Source of the DNA: Gammaproteobacteria bacterium
Lineage (GTDB): Bacteria; Pseudomonadota; Gammaproteobacteria; UBA4575
Direction of reading: 5' to 3'
Assembly: GCA_013001685.1 (NCBI GenBank)
Contig: JABDMD010000185.1
Location: 1 to 33,192 of the forward strand
DNA length: 33,192 nt
Shown one piece after another: positions 1 to 9,343 of this stretch. The notes under the pieces were generated by a model. The model had not been told where the DNA came from and ran no database searches. It saw nothing but the letters and a program-made list of their open reading frames with translations. The translations under genes and the position numbers were made by a program. The stretch's first letter is position 1. The number at the start of each line of letters is the position of its first letter.

Positions 1-2112
1 TGCCGTGCCAGTGCTTGGATCAGCATCCAAAGCCGAACTCTGACTAACGTCTAGCTCGCTGCTGCTTGGTGAGCTAGGGTTACTCGGCCAACGAAATGGA
101 ATACCAACACCCGTTGAAGGTTTATAAGTAATAATATTTCGACCGGTATCAAAGTTTTGTCCATTGATTACGGTACCTGCATCCCATACTTGTGTGCCTA
201 ATGTTCCATCTAGGTTAATTGGAAAAGCGAGCAATTGACCCGTCCACTCACCACTATCAAATCTTGCTTGATACAGTTGTGACGTGCTGGTGATGGTGCC
301 GGTATTTAATGCCACGGCAGACGCCGAGCTAATGCCATTATCTATAGACTGCAAAATATTGTTAAGGGCAATTGCAAAACTGTTTGTGTCACCGGCACTG
401 AGAAACTCGCCGCGGCCATTGATCGCAGCGTGCCACATATCATCAACCCGAGTCGCATTTTGAGATGGAATCGGGTTCGGCCATGATATGGTTCCATCGG
501 TCAAATCTTGCAACACATTTGGGTCAAAAGCATCAAGCGTTCCCGAAACCCCTAGACCAACAGTATAGGTGGTCATGTGTTGCCAAAAGGCCTCATCCGT
601 AGCGGAGGTGGGGGTTCTGTTGGGCAGATCGGTGCGTAAGTCACGATTCCAAAAATACATCGCCACATCTGCCAAGGTGTTTTGGGGGATAGGGACACCA
701 TCTTTCATGACAGTGCCATTACCGAAACTATCCTGGTATGGATCAGCCGGAGTGTAACTATAGCTTGTCGGCGTTCCACCCGGTGTGTGATTAACAATGG
801 TAGGGCCATTACTGCCGTCAACATTTCCTAGCGAGGTGCCTGACGTTTCGGGTACGTCGAAATCCCAAAAACCGTCGGAGGTTAAAATAGCAGCGCTTTG
901 GCGACACTCAGAATGTGGTGTATTGTCATTAGTGCCCGGTGTATTACCCCATGGGCCGGCGTTATCGGTGCGCGAATAATACAGTCCTATGTCGGCCAGG
1001 GCACGACGCAATGGTGTATCGCCTGTGGTTTCTACTATATAAAGATCATCAAAAAAGGCTTTGCGATCTAGCCCTGAAAATGGACGCACACCCAGTCGCA
1101 ATGTAGTCGGATGAGTTGCCCCATCAACTTGTCTACTGCTCGTATCCGTCCCAGTTTGAATACTCGCGCTAGAATACGCTCCAATAAAACCGGTGTTCAG
1201 CGTGCCAAAACCAACTCGCAGACTGTTACCCTGTTGAGCAAAGGCGCGTCCGGTTCCTGCACGGGCTACGGCAATTCGAGCCCGGTGATATTGGAACCAA
1301 TTCGCAAAATTTTGCGCTTCTTCAGCCGGTGTACGTGTGATACTACTGAAACTGGCAGTCGTTGGCTGAGCAACCGGAGCGGCCAAAGGGTTACTACTGA
1401 GCAAGAGAGTGTTACCTTGAATCTGCACCTTTTTGTAACTCATAGGATCTTCAATGACCCCACTACCGTTGTAAATATAGTAAGTGATTGGCCAATATGT
1501 CATGGCACAAGTTGCATTAATATTGAGCGGGTCACAAGCATTCTCGACCGTATTTATGTCATCTGGAGCTAGTGCATCGAAGGGACTGATCAGATTACGA
1601 TACCAGCGCGCTACTTCAGTTTTCTGTACTAATAAATCCAAACAACCACTAGCTGGTCGCATAGGATCATAGTTGGCACAGTTAGGATTAGCGTTTGCCA
1701 TTTCGACATTGTTTTCATTGACCCAAGGCCTATAGTCTATATCCGGGTTATAAAAAATCGCATTGGTAGCTAATGATCGACGTGCATAGTTATGTAAGTT
1801 ATTGTCTTCAAAAGTCGGAGCACTATTGCGCGCACCACCAGTATCCGACCAGACATTTGGCGGAGCGGGAAACATATTAGCCCTCGTGCGACTTGTTCCT
1901 GGGTTTTGTCCAGTGGGTGTCACCACTTCCTCTCTCATCGAGCCGGAATCATCCAGGATATACACAACATTTGGCGGCACAGCGCCACCTAAAAATAATG
2001 GTGTATCGGAGATATTCAACACGGCGGCTTGGGAGTTTGCTACCCATGCTATGCAGATAACCGCAAATGCAGTTTTGATCATTAAACCAACTTTCCCTAT
2101 CTTTTCCATCAT
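1..2112 (-). CDS. pilY1: PilY1-family type IV pilus tip/adhesin protein, copy 1 (3' end outside window)
   Basis: This gene is absent from the ORF track because it has no stop inside the window. I translated 704 open codons from base 2112 to base 1 with no interruption. It begins with a signal peptide (MMEKIGKVGLMIKTAFAVIC...) and the shared family opening 'LNIS..P......PPNV'. A von Willebrand A-type MIDAS motif, DDSGSM, lies at about residues 54-59. PilY1 proteins are large pilus-tip or surface proteins that work with the minor pilins to prime pilus assembly and mediate adhesion and surface sensing. The C-terminal beta-propeller lies beyond the left edge. Two adjacent ATGs (2112 and 2109) follow a GGAG Shine-Dalgarno, and the second has the better spacing. 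It is the last visible gene of the pilin operon starting at 4623 and shares blocks such as QNFANWF with the second copy at 5525-9325. Confidence 0.9.
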   Translation of the reverse strand, partial: MMEKIGKVGLMIKTAFAVICIAWVANSQAAVLNISDTPLFLGGAVPPNVVYILDDSGSMREEVVTPTGQNPGTSRTRANMFPAPPNVWSDTGGARNSAPTFEDNNLHNYARRSLATNAIFYNPDIDYRPWVNENNVEMANANPNCANYDPMRPASGCLDLLVQKTEVARWYRNLISPFDALAPDDINTVENACDPLNINATCAMTYWPITYYIYNGSGVIEDPMSYKKVQIQGNTLLLSSNPLAAPVAQPTTASFSSITRTPAEEAQNFANWFQYHRARIAVARAGTGRAFAQQGNSLRVGFGTLNTGFIGAYSSASIQTGTDTSSRQVDGATHPTTLRLGVRPFSGLDRKAFFDDLYIVETTGDTPLRRALADIGLYYSRTDNAGPWGNTPGTNDNTPHSECRQSAAILTSDGFWDFDVPETSGTSLGNVDGSNGPTIVNHTPGGTPTSYSYTPADPYQDSFGNGTVMKDGVPIPQNTLADVAMYFWNRDLRTDLPNRTPTSATDEAFWQHMTTYTVGLGVSGTLDAFDPNVLQDLTDGTISWPNPIPSQNATRVDDMWHAAINGRGEFLSAGDTNSFAIALNNILQSIDNGISSASAVALNTGTITSTSQLYQARFDSGEWTGQLLAFPINLDGTLGTQVWDAGTVINGQNFDTGRNIITYKPSTGVGIPFRWPSNPSSPSSSELDVSQSSALDADPSTGTA

Positions 2113-2173
2113 CGTTCTCCCAACTCAAAGATCACATAGCTTTTACATGATTCCTAAAGTTTAAAATCTCCAG

Positions 2174-2704
2174 TTAATTAAATTCCTTGGTAAATTGTGT
2201 TTGCAATGTCGTAGTCGCTAAGTTGTTACCACCGGTACCATGTCCACTGACGCGATACATCACTCTTCCCGGTATGCCCGCCATACCGATATTCAGTGAA
2301 TAAGGTCGAAATTGTTCATACTCCATGTAATACATCGGTTGCGTTGCTACCCCGCCAATAGTGCCTGCAGGTAAATCTGTCATCGCAGTTGGGACCCAAT
2401 TTGCAACTACCGTAGGGTCAATTTGACCCAAACTATAAATATGATCTTGACATGGAGATGTACACGAAGGGGTGCCGACTACATGTGCAGTAAGTCCATT
2501 AAGAAACTGCTCGCCAACACGTAATGCTGTCTCAGAAGATTCAAATGATAGGTTTAGGTTATTGGTGTTACCTGCCATCTTTTCTTCTAGTGAGGTGGTT
2601 TGCATTCCGGTAATCCCCAACATGGTCAACAGCAGTAGCATAATTAAGCTTACTGCTAGTACCGCACCTTGCTGTTGTTTAATTTTTAAAACCTGCATCT
2701 TCAT
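2174..2704 (-). CDS. pilX: minor pilin PilX, copy 1
   Basis: Type IV pilus minor pilin of the PilX family, part of the tip complex that primes pilus assembly. A short basic leader (MKMQVLKIKQQQG) is followed by the hydrophobic helix AVLAVSLIMLLLLTMLGITG and the PilX signature 'TTSLEEKMAGN'. As is usual for PilX, the first mature residue is Ala and there is no Glu at mature position 5. The track starts at a TTG (2710). I prefer the ATG two codons later, at 2704. It sits between pilW (2738) and pilY1 (2112) on the same strand, with gaps of about 30 and 60 bp, and is clearly part of one transcript. The paralogue is at 9344-9880. Confidence 0.85.
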   Translation of the reverse strand: MKMQVLKIKQQQGAVLAVSLIMLLLLTMLGITGMQTTSLEEKMAGNTNNLNLSFESSETALRVGEQFLNGLTAHVVGTPSCTSPCQDHIYSLGQIDPTVVANWVPTAMTDLPAGTIGGVATQPMYYMEYEQFRPYSLNIGMAGIPGRVMYRVSGHGTGGNNLATTTLQTQFTKEFN

Positions 2705-2737
2705 ATCCAAAATTAATTCTTAATAATTTCCTAGTAG

Positions 2738-3520
2738 TTATGGCAACTGATTACGAAATGCCACACTGGTAGTAAATACATGTCTGCGCAGGTTATCGTT
2801 AAAGGGCCCAACATTTGTGCCCAGCAAGTTATAAACCGCGGTGTCAGGTGCATTGATGGCTGGATCTACACTGCTTAACAATAATGCTAAACGTACGCTT
2901 ACTACTTGTGGCCAATCACTATTGGCAGTTACCGTATTTGCTGGGATATACATATCCGCAATACGATCTAAATCAGAATCCACGCCATAAAGTATTTGTA
3001 GATTTTGCACACCATCAATAATTTGCTGATCATTTCCTGCCGAATCGATACAGTGTAGTGTGCTATCTGCAGCAATATAAATTGTGTTCACCAAGGTTGC
3101 GCCTGCAACGGGTGCAAGATTGGGATTACATTCGACAACAAACGGAGCTACGCTAGGTTGCTGGAATCGAAAGCTCAAAGTGTCGGAATTTGTTCCTCCA
3201 CCTTCTAAACCAGCAATCACCTGTCCTGCGGTAAGAAAGTCAATATTATTGGCAGGCCCATAGTTCCCTGCATCAACCAAAAATGCTGCGTTATCAGATT
3301 GAAAGCCATCTGCTTTAAAACCTGTTTGTCGAAAACTTATTTGCACCAAATCCATGGCAAAGCGGCCATTTTCCTGTAAACGTGACAAACCTTCTCGCAA
3401 GCTATAGCTTGCTTTGGTGTCAATAAAGATCTTGGTCACACCAAGTAATAAAAGTGAACTTATTGTGATCGCCACTAATAGTTCAACAATGCTGAAACCT
3501 TTTATAGCTAACTTATTCAT
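2738..3520 (-). CDS. pilW: minor pilin PilW, copy 1
   Basis: PilW-family minor pilin (260 aa). The leader MNKLAIKG is followed by a class III cleavage site (G/F) and FSIVELLVAI, with Glu at mature position 5, then the long extracellular domain typical of PilW. The conserved stretch 'LQENGRFAMDLVQ' follows the helix, and near the C-terminus 'LQILYGVDSDLDRIAD' matches the same region of the second copy ('MQILYGLDVDNDQIAD'). The start is either GTG 3523 or ATG 3520. The ATG overlaps the pilV stop as TGATG, implying translational coupling, so I chose it. It is 90 residues shorter than the paralogue at 9877-10932, so the two copies have diverged in the globular domain. Confidence 0.88.
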   Translation of the reverse strand: MNKLAIKGFSIVELLVAITISSLLLLGVTKIFIDTKASYSLREGLSRLQENGRFAMDLVQISFRQTGFKADGFQSDNAAFLVDAGNYGPANNIDFLTAGQVIAGLEGGGTNSDTLSFRFQQPSVAPFVVECNPNLAPVAGATLVNTIYIAADSTLHCIDSAGNDQQIIDGVQNLQILYGVDSDLDRIADMYIPANTVTANSDWPQVVSVRLALLLSSVDPAINAPDTAVYNLLGTNVGPFNDNLRRHVFTTSVAFRNQLP

Positions 3521-4041
3521 CACGGACTGAAACTTGTTACTACGGTTTGCGCACCTAATGCCGCATTACCTACCGATTGATTTCCTGTCCATGTCACAGT
3601 GATGGTGTGAATTGCATTTGCACCACAGCCCACGGGGAGACATGCAATAGTTGCATTACCACCCGGTATGGCATTACCAAGGAAGGTATACCAAGCGACC
3701 AAGTCTGCAGTCGCCATTTCTGTAGGATTACAAAGGCCTACTGTTGTTGTGCCAGTAAAATTTGCAATGCAATCGAATGTGGGTGCAGCAGGCGCGGCCA
3801 CAACTTCGTAGGCACCCGCAGTAGCAGCAGCACGATTTGCACGCATACGGTCGGCTAAATCATTTACTGCATAAGTAGCTTGGGTACGAACAAAAGCTCC
3901 ATGGTTGTCACGTAACCCCGAGGCATGTAGTCCAGCAAGACCAAGTAAACCGATTGCCAACACAATTACTGCAACCAACACCTCTACTAATGCAAATCCA
4001 GAGTGTCGTTTGATTAAATATTTTGGGGTAAAAAAATTCAT
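3520..4041 (-). CDS. pilV: minor pilin PilV, copy 1
   Basis: PilV-family minor pilin (173 aa). The leader MNFFTPKYLIKRHSG is cleaved before FALVEVLVAVIVLAIGLLGLAGL, which carries Glu at mature position 5 and the 'AIGLLGLAGLHA' block characteristic of PilV. The following 'TQATYAVNDLADRMRANRAAA' is also family-typical. Cys residues in the distal half ('FDCIANFTG', 'GLCNP', 'ACLPVGCG') probably form disulfides in the periplasm. The gene lies 15 bp downstream of fimT and touches pilW at its 3' end. It would be part of the periplasmic priming complex with PilW, PilX, FimT and PilY1. Copy 2 is at 10929-11420. Confidence 0.88.
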   Translation of the reverse strand: MNFFTPKYLIKRHSGFALVEVLVAVIVLAIGLLGLAGLHASGLRDNHGAFVRTQATYAVNDLADRMRANRAAATAGAYEVVAAPAAPTFDCIANFTGTTTVGLCNPTEMATADLVAWYTFLGNAIPGGNATIACLPVGCGANAIHTITVTWTGNQSVGNAALGAQTVVTSFSP

Positions 4042-4056
4042 GGTATTTAGCCTTGA

Positions 4057-4623
4057 CTATGTACAGGCATTCACATTGCCGTTTACATCTGCTTGGGGGT
4101 CGGTTGCTGACACAACACGACTACGTCCTGTATTGGTAACCACAATAGCGCGAGCCTGCGGCACAAAACCTCGGTTATCGCACATCACCAATGTATCTGG
4201 ATTAGAAACGGCCGTTCTTAAACGCCCACGCGGATCGAATTGAAATAATGTGACATTGTTTACGACAGAATTTAAGGTAACTCCACTATCCAATCCTGCT
4301 CTTCTGTGAACCTCACAATCATTGTTACCTATGCAATCTGGGGTCACACTAAAAACGTTATTGTTATCGCTATCAGTTACTACCGACCAACCAGTACTCC
4401 AGTTGGAATTACCACTAATTGATCTTATTTGTACGTCGACACCGCGCTTAATGGCCTCACTGCGTGCAATCATTATTGCAGAGACCAATCCATTGGCATT
4501 GGTAGTTACGCGATTGTTTTGTATGGTTATTTGAAAATTGGGCACACCCACAACGAGAATTATTGCCAATATCGATATCGCAATCATTAATTCAATTAAC
4601 GTGAACCCTTTAAATATTTTCAT
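4057..4623 (-). CDS. fimT: FimT/GspH-family minor pilin, copy 1
   Basis: First gene of the downstream pilin operon (188 aa). The very short leader MKIFKG precedes the class III cleavage site and FTLIELMIAISILAIILVVGVPNF, with Glu at mature position 5. 'LVSAIMIARSEAIKRG' is the hallmark of the FimT/GspH (FimU-like) family, and the C-terminal half holds a Cys pair ('CIGNNDC') followed by the 'FDPRGR' block. FimT/FimU proteins join minor pilins to the pilus shaft, and some FimT proteins bind DNA during natural transformation. Which applies here cannot be decided from sequence alone. The ATG at 4623 has no strong Shine-Dalgarno. The paralogue is at 11427-11984. Confidence 0.87.
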   Translation of the reverse strand: MKIFKGFTLIELMIAISILAIILVVGVPNFQITIQNNRVTTNANGLVSAIMIARSEAIKRGVDVQIRSISGNSNWSTGWSVVTDSDNNNVFSVTPDCIGNNDCEVHRRAGLDSGVTLNSVVNNVTLFQFDPRGRLRTAVSNPDTLVMCDNRGFVPQARAIVVTNTGRSRVVSATDPQADVNGNVNACT

Positions 4624-5020
4624 CTCTCAATACCAATATTATTAACAGCACATACAAAACCACACTCCCTGGATTGCATGAACTACTCGAAATAAAAAAC
4701 AAGTAATACCATTAAAGTACTATTTATAAATGTGGAAGAACCACCACTATGGCGATGCTTCACATACAACTCTCTATGAATACTTTATATTGATTTCTAA
4801 GGAGTTTCTGTGAGCAAGTTGTAATTCGCTAGGAATGTCCGATGAAAAGCACAGTGGCTAAAAAGTGTGACGAATGCATGCAAATTAAAAGGATAGTATG
4901 TATAAAAATAGCGATGAAAGGTGCTATGGGCCAACTTTAACAAAACCAAAAACCTTCGCGTATGATGAATTTATCAAATAAGGACTCAGCACAACCTGTG
5001 TTTAGAGTTTTTTTAGTAAT
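4624..5020. other. non-coding gap between the two pilin operons
   Basis: About 400 AT-rich bases with no convincing ORF on either strand. It should contain the promoter for the downstream pilin operon (fimT at 4623) unless that operon is read through from pilE. I found only a 4-bp hairpin (GTGG/CCAC near 4732-4744) and a poor sigma-54-like match at 4647-4662, which I do not accept as a promoter. Confidence 0.5.
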
Positions 5021-5052
5021 AAAAACTGATTACTGCATCACATTCAGTTTTT
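5021..5052 (-). terminator. possible AT-rich terminator after pilE
   Basis: A perfect 9-bp inverted repeat AAAAACTGA / TCAGTTTTT (5021-5029 and 5044-5052) has a 14-nt loop and overlaps the pilE stop codon. On the minus strand the distal arm ends in a T run. The stem is GC-poor, so termination would be weak and some read-through into the second pilin operon is plausible. Confidence 0.4.
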
Positions 5053-5473
5053 ACCACTTTCCTGATGGTGTTTTAATATTGTGTGAATTATAGATGAGGG
5101 TGCCGTCACCTGCTTGCCCACCTTGAGGTGTAGCTGTTAGTTCTACACACTGATTAATAGTAAACGTAGGACATGCTCTCGCAGTTACTAAATAATATTC
5201 TTTATCTGATGGAACGCTTCCATCACCATTAGGATCTGGATAAGTTAAACCAACAGTACCACCTGCAACTAGATCAGCAGTATAAGTACTGTTGCGAGAA
5301 TAGAATTTTTGTTGTTCGTTCATAATCTCTAGCAATATTCTTTGGCCATCAGTACGACGGTTTTCGATCATTTGAGTCTGGTAACTAGGGTAAGCTAAAG
5401 CGACTAATATAGATAACACCACGATCACGATCATTAACTCTATTAACGTGACGCCTGAGTGTAATTTAGACAA
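5051..5473 (-). CDS. pilE: type IV pilin-like protein PilE (minor pilin)
   Basis: PilE-type pilin (140 aa), last gene of the upstream pilin operon, 51 bp after pilY1. The leader MSKLHSG is followed by VTLIELMIVIVVLSILVALAYPSYQTQMIENRR, with Glu at mature position 5. 'DGQRILLEIMNEQQKFYSRNSTYT' is the usual PilE continuation, and a C-terminal Cys pair (ARACP...NQCVEL) resembles the D-region disulfide. Two features are unusual. Mature residue 1 is Val rather than Phe. The only usable start in this frame is a TTG (5473), because a stop codon lies a few codons upstream with no ATG or GTG between. The order pilY1-pilE matches the P. aeruginosa minor pilin operon. Confidence 0.85.
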   Translation of the reverse strand: MSKLHSGVTLIELMIVIVVLSILVALAYPSYQTQMIENRRTDGQRILLEIMNEQQKFYSRNSTYTADLVAGGTVGLTYPDPNGDGSVPSDKEYYLVTARACPTFTINQCVELTATPQGGQAGDGTLIYNSHNIKTPSGKW

Positions 5474-5524
5474 AGTATTCGGAGAAAAAACGCTAGCTGA
5501 TATTAGTTACTACTGGATAAGAAT

Positions 5525-8500
5525 TTATTGTCGAATCTCTTTCCAAGAATGTCTACCAAGTAGAGCGCCGGTAGCGCCACCAGTATTAAGGTTAGGGTTT
5601 ATTAGAATGCGATCTATATTGGTATTCGATAACTGTGTAACGCGGTAATTACCAATAAAGGTCGTGTCTCCTGGAGCGCTTTCAAATTGTGTACCAACGA
5701 TAATATGATCCGGACTATTTACAAGATTGAGATTGTCGTCAGCATTAAATAAACCATCAAAATTAATGTCAAAAATCACATTAGTAACGCCACCAGTAAT
5801 AGGATTCACGCTCAACCCAAAACCGCCTGATGGAGGTGCACAGCTCATACCATCATGCGGGATTACAGTACTGAAAAACAGTTGGTCATTACGCAACTGT
5901 AAATTTCGCACAGGTCGCTCGCCAGGAAATTGTACATCTGGAGCGCTTCCTCCTGGCGGGGGAATATCAAAATCGATATACCAACCACGCACTTGATTTG
6001 ATCCTGTGTCTTTATAAATAACAGGGTTGTCAGTAATTGTACGAATCACTAAACCACTATTGCTATCAACAAAAGTTGATAACGATTGCTCCACTACCTG
6101 TGATGGCGAACTAAATTTTGTAATAGGTGAACTATTACTAGGACTATCTAAAAGTCCATAGATAGATTGGATGTCAGTGTTTATTGCATCATCCGTTGTA
6201 AAGTAACTACCAGTACCAACCATCACAATGTAACTATTAGCAATGGAAGGATTCGCTATTACTGTAGGCTTAGTAGTGATCGGTTGAGGCACTGGAGAAC
6301 TTGATTGATACTTTGCGGTGAATAATGTGGAAGCTATATTCCAATTTGAAGTATTTGGATCACTAATATCGATGACGTAAACATTGCCTTGCAAATCGCC
6401 TGCATAAACTCTGTCTACAGTGCCATTGCCATCCGTATCTGTTCCAGTTACACCTCCAATACCATTTGGTGTCGCATTAACACTGCTTGCAATACCATTA
6501 CCCGTATTGATCTTTATAAAGTCACCGGGATCAGTCCAACCATCATATCCTTCATCTATAAATAAAATATAAATTGCCGCCTCACCAAGTGCGCTGGTGC
6601 TGTTGTAGCCGTTACCGAAAATCGCGACCCATTTCTTTTCCCCCGAAACCCCGTCGTCTATATTACTCATGCCTATAACAGGCTGACTATAGGTAAAACC
6701 TAGATCAGCATCATCACTGTCGGTGAACTCCCACAATACGGAATCAGTATTAATGCTGCTGGGGTTAGTAATATCTAGAGCAAAATAACCCTTGCCCCCT
6801 GCTCCCAAACCACTGACCAGTATAGTTCGCCATTCAAATGAATTAACTGTTGGAGGATTTGGGTCGATGAAAACATCATTTACACTCGGTGATGAATCAA
6901 CATAAAAACGATGACTATAGTTTGGATTTGTAAACTCTCCAATCTCACTCAGTAGAATATTTGGTATGTAAGCAAATTTTTCTTGACCCTTACTCAATGA
7001 AAGAGGGTCGGCAAAAAATGCATGCAACATGCCATCATTCGCACCTACATAAACCAATTCATCACGATTTGTATTTGCTGTGCGAAATTCTAAGTAGGTT
7101 TTACCTGCAGCACTTGGATAAGCGCTGCTGGAGCGATTTGCAAAGGGTGGCTCGCCAACAAATACGGGTGCGGAATGTGCAATATCTCCTAACTTACCGC
7201 CAGTAGTAATTCCATTAGCGGTTGAAAATTGACGAACACGCATATCGCCATTGTTAAAATTAGCACCTTCATTGGTTGCATCGCCACGCAAATAATTCAC
7301 ACGTGTTGGTACGATAGGGTTCGCAGGCATTGCTGGAATTGGATTTCCCAGATCTGTCTGTTGAGCCACTGTTAAACCACTGCTTGCTGGAGATCCTGTA
7401 ATGATAAATTCTCTACCACTTTGTGAAACAGGCTCATAAGTTAAAATTAATCGCGAGGCTGCAGACTGAGTATTAAGTGCAGTAGCAGCACTCCATACAA
7501 AATCTGGATTGCCATTAAGATCTACAGCAAAACTACCATCCGGATTAACTCGTTGTGCGGCCAATTCTCCAGAGTTTGTCGATAAATCTGAAAAAGTTCT
7601 AAACACTAATGTATCTTGAGTGATACTTTGAGTATTAAAAGCCATCGCAGTAGTAGACCCTGAATTAGCAGATGCGCGTGCAAAGGCTGACTCTAACTCA
7701 CCAAGTACAGATGGAAAGTCTTTGCCATCAAATGTAGTAATTAAATTACCTCTACCGTTATAAGCAGCATGACGCAAGTCATCGATCTTGCCTAAAAAAG
7801 TAGCTGGTGAAGAATTTGGATCTGTCCAAGTTTCTGTTCCTGTAGCATCGAGCGGAAATGAAGTATCAATACTAGAATTAATATTATTGAATATTGCTAA
7901 TACATTAGAATTGAGATGCTGATGTAAGGAATCACCTACTTGAAGGAAAGCCGGACTATTTGGATCACGACTAAAATCTACGCTCGTAACTGAAACATTG
8001 TCAGCCAATGAACCTTGCAGATCCATTTCATAATAACGCATCGCAACATCCGCAAGCGTATTTGCCCTATTATCTGCGAAGGCACCGCCATCAAAGTTTG
8101 TATTATTTGCACCACCTGTATCTTCATCATCGATGGTAAATGTAGTATTTCTATCAAAGCCATCCGTAACAAAAAAAGTGCTATTCGCTTGGCATTCACC
8201 GCCCGGTGCAGCTAGCGCAGGGCAATTAGCACTGCCAGGACTTGAAGTGCCAGCGCTGTTAAAGATATCTCCACTAACGCAATTAAAATACTTGCCGACC
8301 TTTTCATATGCATCTCTAAGGTTAGTGTCTCCTGAAGAGTTCGATGAGAAAAGCTCATCTAATAGAGTTCTTTTATTTCCAGTTGAAAAAGATAGATTTT
8401 GTAATGTAACACCTAAACCTAAGCCAGTATTTTGGTTTGTGGTAGCATAACCAACACGGGAAAAACTACTATCTGCAACTGCATGACTGGTTAACGCTTT

Positions 8501-9325
8501 TGCCACATATTCGCGTTTACGATAATAAGTAAACCAGTTAGCAAAATTTTGTTGTGTGACTGCATCTTGCGCACTGATTAAGTTTTCAGTCTGCTCCCCA
8601 TCATCAAATATTCCATTACTATTCGCATCGTTCCAATCGTAGTACTTGAAGCCAGCACCACTAATTCGGTTACCGCTAACATCTAGTCCTGCATTCTGAT
8701 TGGTGAGGTTTATAAAGTGTTGAGGGTTATACGGATTGTCTGGAGCATTTGTGATGTCTGCATCAATATAAGGCACGCCGTTAAAATCTACTCCTGCCCA
8801 TGGCATATAAGTTTTATTGGGATCAAAATAAAGTGGATTAAATTTAGAATTGCGAAAGCGAAACGCATTATCATCTGCGACGTAACAATTTTCTATTACC
8901 GTATCGTCTGCAAGGGAGCCATCAGTTGGAAAGAATGTGTCATTAGGAAATCTAACTGCATAAAGATAACCACTAACATAATCGTCACTTGGTGTCGAAG
9001 TAGCTGGATCAACATAAGGTTGGCAAGATGCAGGAACACCACCTTCAGGCACACGATGAGTAATACCGGCAGTATTGCAACTTCCATCTACACTTGGAGA
9101 ACAAAACGCACCGCTATTATCTATGTTTTGAGTAAGCACCTCCCAATCCATACTGCCCGAATCATCTGTCAGTATAAAAATATTGGGCGGCACAGCGGGT
9201 GTGAGCTCTAAAGGCACATTTGATATATTCAATGGTCCTGCATTAACAACGCATGCACAAGATATGCATGCAAACAACGTTGCATGTTTAGTTAATTTAA
9301 TGATTTTTAAAATTTGTAAGGACAT
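5525..9325 (-). CDS. pilY1: PilY1-family type IV pilus tip/adhesin protein, copy 2 (full length)
   Basis: Complete 1266-aa PilY1. The N-terminus is a signal peptide ending near VNA/GP. The MIDAS motif DDSGSM at residues 54-59 marks a von Willebrand A-like N-terminal half. The C-terminal half is the PilY1 beta-propeller: 'ELVYVGANDGMLHAFF', 'WRTILVSGLGAGGKGYFALD' and 'VDRVYAGDLQGNVYVIDI' are recognisable blades. Several Asp/Asn-rich loops look like calcium sites: DANSNGIFDDGE in the N-terminal half, DTDGNGTVD in the propeller, and DINFDGLFNADD near the end. In P. aeruginosa PilY1, calcium binding in the propeller controls pilus extension and retraction. The gene lies 18 bp downstream of pilX and 51 bp upstream of pilE, so it is co-transcribed with the minor pilins. 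Confidence 0.93.
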   Translation of the reverse strand: MSLQILKIIKLTKHATLFACISCACVVNAGPLNISNVPLELTPAVPPNIFILTDDSGSMDWEVLTQNIDNSGAFCSPSVDGSCNTAGITHRVPEGGVPASCQPYVDPATSTPSDDYVSGYLYAVRFPNDTFFPTDGSLADDTVIENCYVADDNAFRFRNSKFNPLYFDPNKTYMPWAGVDFNGVPYIDADITNAPDNPYNPQHFINLTNQNAGLDVSGNRISGAGFKYYDWNDANSNGIFDDGEQTENLISAQDAVTQQNFANWFTYYRKREYVAKALTSHAVADSSFSRVGYATTNQNTGLGLGVTLQNLSFSTGNKRTLLDELFSSNSSGDTNLRDAYEKVGKYFNCVSGDIFNSAGTSSPGSANCPALAAPGGECQANSTFFVTDGFDRNTTFTIDDEDTGGANNTNFDGGAFADNRANTLADVAMRYYEMDLQGSLADNVSVTSVDFSRDPNSPAFLQVGDSLHQHLNSNVLAIFNNINSSIDTSFPLDATGTETWTDPNSSPATFLGKIDDLRHAAYNGRGNLITTFDGKDFPSVLGELESAFARASANSGSTTAMAFNTQSITQDTLVFRTFSDLSTNSGELAAQRVNPDGSFAVDLNGNPDFVWSAATALNTQSAASRLILTYEPVSQSGREFIITGSPASSGLTVAQQTDLGNPIPAMPANPIVPTRVNYLRGDATNEGANFNNGDMRVRQFSTANGITTGGKLGDIAHSAPVFVGEPPFANRSSSAYPSAAGKTYLEFRTANTNRDELVYVGANDGMLHAFFADPLSLSKGQEKFAYIPNILLSEIGEFTNPNYSHRFYVDSSPSVNDVFIDPNPPTVNSFEWRTILVSGLGAGGKGYFALDITNPSSINTDSVLWEFTDSDDADLGFTYSQPVIGMSNIDDGVSGEKKWVAIFGNGYNSTSALGEAAIYILFIDEGYDGWTDPGDFIKINTGNGIASSVNATPNGIGGVTGTDTDGNGTVDRVYAGDLQGNVYVIDISDPNTSNWNIASTLFTAKYQSSSPVPQPITTKPTVIANPSIANSYIVMVGTGSYFTTDDAINTDIQSIYGLLDSPSNSSPITKFSSPSQVVEQSLSTFVDSNSGLVIRTITDNPVIYKDTGSNQVRGWYIDFDIPPPGGSAPDVQFPGERPVRNLQLRNDQLFFSTVIPHDGMSCAPPSGGFGLSVNPITGGVTNVIFDINFDGLFNADDNLNLVNSPDHIIVGTQFESAPGDTTFIGNYRVTQLSNTNIDRILINPNLNTGGATGALLGRHSWKEIRQ

Positions 9326-9343
9326 AGAGCTATTCGCAGTTAT

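Noticed and set aside
1111-1572. 153-aa plus-strand ORF inside pilY1 copy 1
   Set aside because: Antisense shadow of a continuous pilY1 reading frame, with no recognisable motifs.
4647-4662. Sigma-54-like GG-N10-GC element upstream of fimT copy 1
   Set aside because: Only the minimal dinucleotides and part of the -12 box match (TGGTTT-N5-GTGCT). A match this weak is expected by chance in a 400-bp gap.
8717-9211. 164-aa plus-strand ORF inside pilY1 copy 2
   Set aside because: Antisense shadow. The opposite strand encodes the conserved MIDAS region.
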